Assembly (NCBI GenBank): GCA_937981555.1 | Contig: CALJOK010000037.1 | Span: 1-64,000, forward strand | Direction of reading: 5' to 3' | DNA: 64,000 bases | Origin: an uncultured Saprospiraceae bacterium | Lineage (GTDB): Bacteria > Bacteroidota > Bacteroidia > Chitinophagales > Saprospiraceae | Shown here: positions 61,054 through 64,000 of the stretch, in pieces | Layout: the number at the start of each line of letters is the position of its first letter | Position numbering within the stretch: the stretch's first letter is position 1 | Program-made: the position numbers and the translations under genes | The notes under the pieces: generated by a model | What the model saw: only the letters and a program-made list of their open reading frames with translations | What the model was told of the DNA's origin: nothing | Databases searched by the model: none

Positions 61054-62385
61054 TTAGATTTCAACACCAAGTAAATTTTTATCTTTTATTTGTTCTTTAC
61101 TTTTTTCACTCCAAAGAATGGATTTGGGAAAAGTAATATGAAAAATACTTCCTTCATTTAATTTTGAAGTAACCCAAATTTTACCACCCTGATTTTGAAC
61201 TATTTTTTTACAAACAGCTAAGCCTATTCCTGTTCCTTGATATTCATTTTTGGTATGCAAACGTTGGAACATCTCAAAAATCTTTTTAAAATAAGCTTCT
61301 TCCATTCCAATCCCATTGTCTTTAATCATAAAATAAAGCTCCGTCTCTTTTTCTAAATATTGAACAGAAACTAATTTGTGATGACCATGATTATATTTTA
61401 ATCCATTGTCAATTAGATTTTGAAAAAGCTGTTTGAAAATAGTAAAATCAGATTCAATTTCAGGAAGTGGACTGACTTGAACTTTTCCATCTAAATAAAA
61501 ATCTTTAGAATCTATATGAGATACGATTTGTTTTAAGACTTTATTCAGATCTACTTTTTCTTTCTTTAGAACTCTATTTTTTGATTTGGAATATTCTAAA
61601 ATATCTTCAATTAAATGCTGCATTTGATCTGCATTAGTTGAAATAATATCTAGAAATTCTTGACCTTCTTCATCAATTTGATTTTTATATCTTTTATTAA
61701 AAAGAGTAATAAAACTTATTACACTTCTAAGTGGACTTTTTAAGTCATGCGAAGCAATGTATGCAAAACGTTCCAATTCCTGATTGGAATTTTTAAGTTC
61801 AGAATTTGTTTTCTTTAATTGTTGGTTAACCTTACTTAATCCTATTTGAAAATTTCTAAAGGTTGAAACGAAAATGAGGACTCCAAAAATAAAACTAATT
61901 GTCCAAGTAATATTTAATACTAAAGGAGTTAATTGTTGTTCAAAAGGATATCCGAATATTTGAGCAGTAGCAAGTACGATAAAACTAACTAGAATAGTTC
62001 CCGCCCAAAACAAAGCTATTTTTTCTTTAAAAAATAAAAACGAAACAGGACAAATACAGAATAACCAAAATAAGTAAGGAGAAGAAATTCCGCCTGTAAA
62101 ATACATCATACTCAAGCAGATAATTAAAATCTGTAAAACGAAATAATTCCCACTAGTAGTTAAGTTTTTATTAAAGTTCAAAACTAAAAAATATCCCAAA
62201 GCAGCTAAGGAAGAATAAAACATGATGTAAGCTCCTTCAATAAAATCAATAAAAAGAAAAACTGGAACAAAAGATAAAGAAACAAACAAGAGGATAAGAT
62301 CAACAATAATAATAGAATATATTGAACGAAACACTTTTCGATCAGCATGATACTTTTGTGGAATAAGAGATTTAATAAATGACAT
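61054..62385 (-). CDS. Membrane sensor histidine kinase
   Basis: A 443-residue two-component kinase. Six hydrophobic helices fill residues 20-175 (IIIVDLILLFVSLSFVPVFL and others), with no extracellular sensor domain of size. A short coiled coil (VNQQLKKTNSELKNSNQELE) leads to the dimerisation box with His213 in YIASHDLKSPLRSVISFITL. The ATP domain has FQNLIDNGLKYNHGHHK (N box), DNGIGMEEAYFKKIFEMFQR (G1/F) and GTGIGLAVCKKIVQNQGG (G2). No response regulator is adjacent; the unpaired regulator at 32401 is one candidate partner, without evidence. Confidence 0.92.
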   Translation of the reverse strand: MSFIKSLIPQKYHADRKVFRSIYSIIIVDLILLFVSLSFVPVFLFIDFIEGAYIMFYSSLAALGYFLVLNFNKNLTTSGNYFVLQILIICLSMMYFTGGISSPYLFWLFCICPVSFLFFKEKIALFWAGTILVSFIVLATAQIFGYPFEQQLTPLVLNITWTISFIFGVLIFVSTFRNFQIGLSKVNQQLKKTNSELKNSNQELERFAYIASHDLKSPLRSVISFITLFNKRYKNQIDEEGQEFLDIISTNADQMQHLIEDILEYSKSKNRVLKKEKVDLNKVLKQIVSHIDSKDFYLDGKVQVSPLPEIESDFTIFKQLFQNLIDNGLKYNHGHHKLVSVQYLEKETELYFMIKDNGIGMEEAYFKKIFEMFQRLHTKNEYQGTGIGLAVCKKIVQNQGGKIWVTSKLNEGSIFHITFPKSILWSEKSKEQIKDKNLLGVEI

Positions 62386-62447
62386 TTACGAATATTATGT
62401 GTACTTATTTGTTATTCTTTTGTGATACAAACTTTGTTCCTTTCCTG

Positions 62448-62455
62448 TAGATTTG
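62448..62455 (+). promoter_or_regulatory. Possible promoter of the DM13 lipoprotein gene
   Basis: TAGATTTG fits TAnnTTTG, 54 bases before the ATG. A TTG at 62420-62422 lies 25 bases upstream, near but not at ideal spacing. Confidence 0.35.
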
Positions 62456-62509
62456 TGTACATATTAAAAATTAATGAATTCAATCTATTTAATTTAAATT
62501 TTACGAAAA

Positions 62510-63193
62510 ATGAGTAAAAATGTTTTTGCCATCTTAATTTTTGGAATAATAGTCTTAAATGGCTGTATTGGTGATGATATCATCGAGGATAGAATCGATC
62601 CTGTAGTGAGGATTTCTAATGCTATTGATACTTTGAAAGATGGGACTTCTTACCAATTTGAAGCTTCTTTTTTTGACCAAGTAGGTATGCAAACAATGAT
62701 TGATTTAACCTGGAATAGCTCTGATGAAAATATCATTTCAATTTCTGAAACAGGACTTGCCAATGCTCTTCAGATTGGAAATACTTTAATCACCGTCGAT
62801 GGGTTGGCTCCTTCAGGAGAAGAAGTATCAGAGGAGTTATTAGTTGAAGTTGGTGAAGAAACGATTGTCTCTGTTTCAGAAAGAACAGGAACTTTACAGA
62901 CAACGAGCTCCTATGAATTGAAAGGTGATTTTGTGTTGAAGGAAGAAGGAGGTGTGTTAAAACTTACCTTTGCTGATAATTACCAAGCATCAACGGCACT
63001 TCCAGGGTTGTATATTTATTTGACCAATAATCCTTCAACTAATTCAGGTGCTTTTGAGATAGGCGCGGTGACTGAATTTGACGGAGCACATTCTTACGAT
63101 CTACCAAGCACGATGGATTTGATGGATTACGAATATGTTTTGTATTTCTGTAAACCTTTTAATGTGAAAGTAGGGGATGGGCAGTTTAATTAA
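62510..63193 (+). CDS. Lipoprotein with Ig-like and DM13 domains
   Basis: A 227-residue lipoprotein (LNGC, Cys19). Residues about 28-115 form a bacterial Ig-like (Big_2-type) domain with WNSSDENIISISETGLANAL. From residue about 120 a DM13 domain follows: GTLQTTSSYELKGDFVLKEE, LKLTFADNYQASTALPGLYI, SYDLPSTMDLMDYEYVLYFC, KPFNVKVG. The single conserved Cys in YFCKPF is the hallmark of DM13, a domain proposed to take part in redox or electron-transfer roles. It precedes an outer-membrane protein gene by 80 bases in the same direction. Confidence 0.85.
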   Translation: MSKNVFAILIFGIIVLNGCIGDDIIEDRIDPVVRISNAIDTLKDGTSYQFEASFFDQVGMQTMIDLTWNSSDENIISISETGLANALQIGNTLITVDGLAPSGEEVSEELLVEVGEETIVSVSERTGTLQTTSSYELKGDFVLKEEGGVLKLTFADNYQASTALPGLYIYLTNNPSTNSGAFEIGAVTEFDGAHSYDLPSTMDLMDYEYVLYFCKPFNVKVGDGQFN

Positions 63194-63273
63194 TTTTTGT
63201 AAAAGTATTGTTATTAAAAGATCAATTAATATTTGATCTCTTATTTTTTTGAATTTAAAAAATCATTTTCAAA

Positions 63274-64000
63274 ATGAGACGAATATATTTAATTATAGTT
63301 TTAGCTTTCTTCTTTTCCAATTTCGCTAATGCTGGTGGCGGTTGGACTCAACCAAAAGGCGGTATTTATTTAAAACTTTCAGAGTGGTGGATTATTTCCA
63401 ATCAACATTATACTGATGCTGGATTGATTGACCCCAACACAACAAGTGGGATTTTTAATACTAGTTTTTATGGTGAATATGGAATTACTGATCGTTGGAC
63501 AGCCATTGCATATGTTCCATTTTTTAGTAGATCTTATATGAACAACGTAATCTCAGGAACAACAGGCGAAGTCTTAATTCCAGGAGAAGCAATTAATTCA
63601 TTTGGAGATACAGATTTAAGTATAAAATATGCTTTGAATAAAAATGGACTTATTAGAACTGCCGCAACGTTGACTTTAGGATTGCCCTTAGGAAATAATT
63701 CAGGCGGTTCTCAAGGAAATTTGCAAACTGGCGACGGTGAATTTAATCAGTTATTACAATTGGATGCAAGCTCTTCATTTCAAATAAAAAACACTTCTAT
63801 TTATGGAACAGCTACGGTTGGTTTTAATAATAGGAATAAAGGATTTTCAGATGAGTTTAGATATGGAATTGAAGTTGGAGCTGGTTTATTAAAAAATAAA
63901 CTTTGGTTGATTGGAAGAATAACTGGAGTGGAATCATTTCAAAATGGAACACTTGCAAGTGATTCCAATAGCACAAGTATTTTTGCCAATAATTCAGAAT
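63274..64000 (+). CDS. Outer-membrane beta-barrel protein, 5-prime part
   Basis: The frame opens with ATG at 63274 and is still open at the window end (242 residues seen). A signal peptide (IYLIIVLAFFFSNFANA) precedes GGGWTQPKGGIYLKLSEWWI, then barrel-like strands: FYGEYGITDRWTAIAYVPFF, FGDTDLSIKYALNKNGLIRT, AATLTLGLPLGNNSGGS and YGIEVGAGLLKNKLWLIGRI. This layout resembles the MetA-pathway-type outer-membrane family of unknown substrate. It is likely co-transcribed with the DM13 lipoprotein, so the two may work together at the outer membrane. Identification is from strand pattern only. Confidence 0.75.
   Translation, partial: MRRIYLIIVLAFFFSNFANAGGGWTQPKGGIYLKLSEWWIISNQHYTDAGLIDPNTTSGIFNTSFYGEYGITDRWTAIAYVPFFSRSYMNNVISGTTGEVLIPGEAINSFGDTDLSIKYALNKNGLIRTAATLTLGLPLGNNSGGSQGNLQTGDGEFNQLLQLDASSSFQIKNTSIYGTATVGFNNRNKGFSDEFRYGIEVGAGLLKNKLWLIGRITGVESFQNGTLASDSNSTSIFANNSE

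Noticed and set aside
1-64000. tRNA genes, rRNA, insertion sequences, integrase or attachment sites
   Set aside because: No T-arm consensus, transposase or recombinase motif was seen in any spacer or frame.

Overview
This is a low-GC (about one third G+C) stretch of a Bacteroidota chromosome, most likely from the Saprospiria or a neighbouring class. The clues are a type IX secretion (T9SS) sorting domain, many Gln-ending signal peptides, near absence of Shine-Dalgarno sites, TAnnTTTG promoter elements close to start codons, and a complete curli-type operon of Bacteroidota style. The species cannot be named from the sequence. No rRNA, tRNA, CRISPR array, transposase or phage module was found.

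Layout. 1-2.1 kb: the end of an unknown gene, the pseudouridine synthase RluF and a YqgE/AlgH protein. 2.2-10.2 kb (all minus): five secreted proteins, including a 1257-residue tail-fibre-like protein with a 132-nt unit repeated three times and a T9SS cargo protein. 10.4-15.2 kb: ABC-F ATPase, ArnT-like glycosyltransferase, RluA-type synthase and a 43-residue membrane protein. 15.2-20.1 kb (minus): surface polysaccharide genes (glycosyltransferase, flippase, Wzz/Wzc-like co-polymerase with a degenerate kinase domain). 20.4-22.6 kb: RibD and a GTG-started protein joining a dead HNH region, an AP2 domain and a histone-H1-like Lys/Ala tail. 22.7-30.7 kb: small proteins plus acyl-CoA metabolism (acyl-CoA synthetase, alpha/beta hydrolase, acyl-CoA dehydrogenase, 3-oxoacid CoA-transferase).

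31-32 kb holds a 2-TM DUF4231 protein and a phosphodiesterase. 32.4-39.3 kb is a curli locus: LuxR-type response regulator, two curlin-repeat proteins (CsgA- and CsgB-like), CsgE with an extra N-terminal beta domain, CsgF, CsgG with an extra C-terminal barrel-like domain, and a lipoprotein with a TolB-like propeller. The likely logic is secretion of the curlin proteins through CsgG, with CsgE and CsgF as channel accessories, and surface polymerisation on the nucleator.

39.4-46.7 kb: two duplicated small barrel proteins, fatty acid desaturase, Gfo/Idh/MocA oxidoreductase, a cAMP-domain membrane protein, an orphan MoaD/ThiS-like carrier, and an MBOAT/SGNH O-acylation pair. 46.9-57.6 kb: GuaA, a PBP1-type lipoprotein, a DUF4846 protein, TrmH, a C39-peptidase ABC exporter with its HlyD partner, a DUF1905 protein, PyrR and PyrB. 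57.9-64 kb: a secreted 1019-residue coiled-coil protein, a histidine kinase, a DM13-domain lipoprotein and the start of an outer-membrane protein.

Intergenic regions hold several hairpin-forming elements, including a two-copy palindromic repeat family (near 25.6 and 54.1 kb) whose arms differ by compensating changes.
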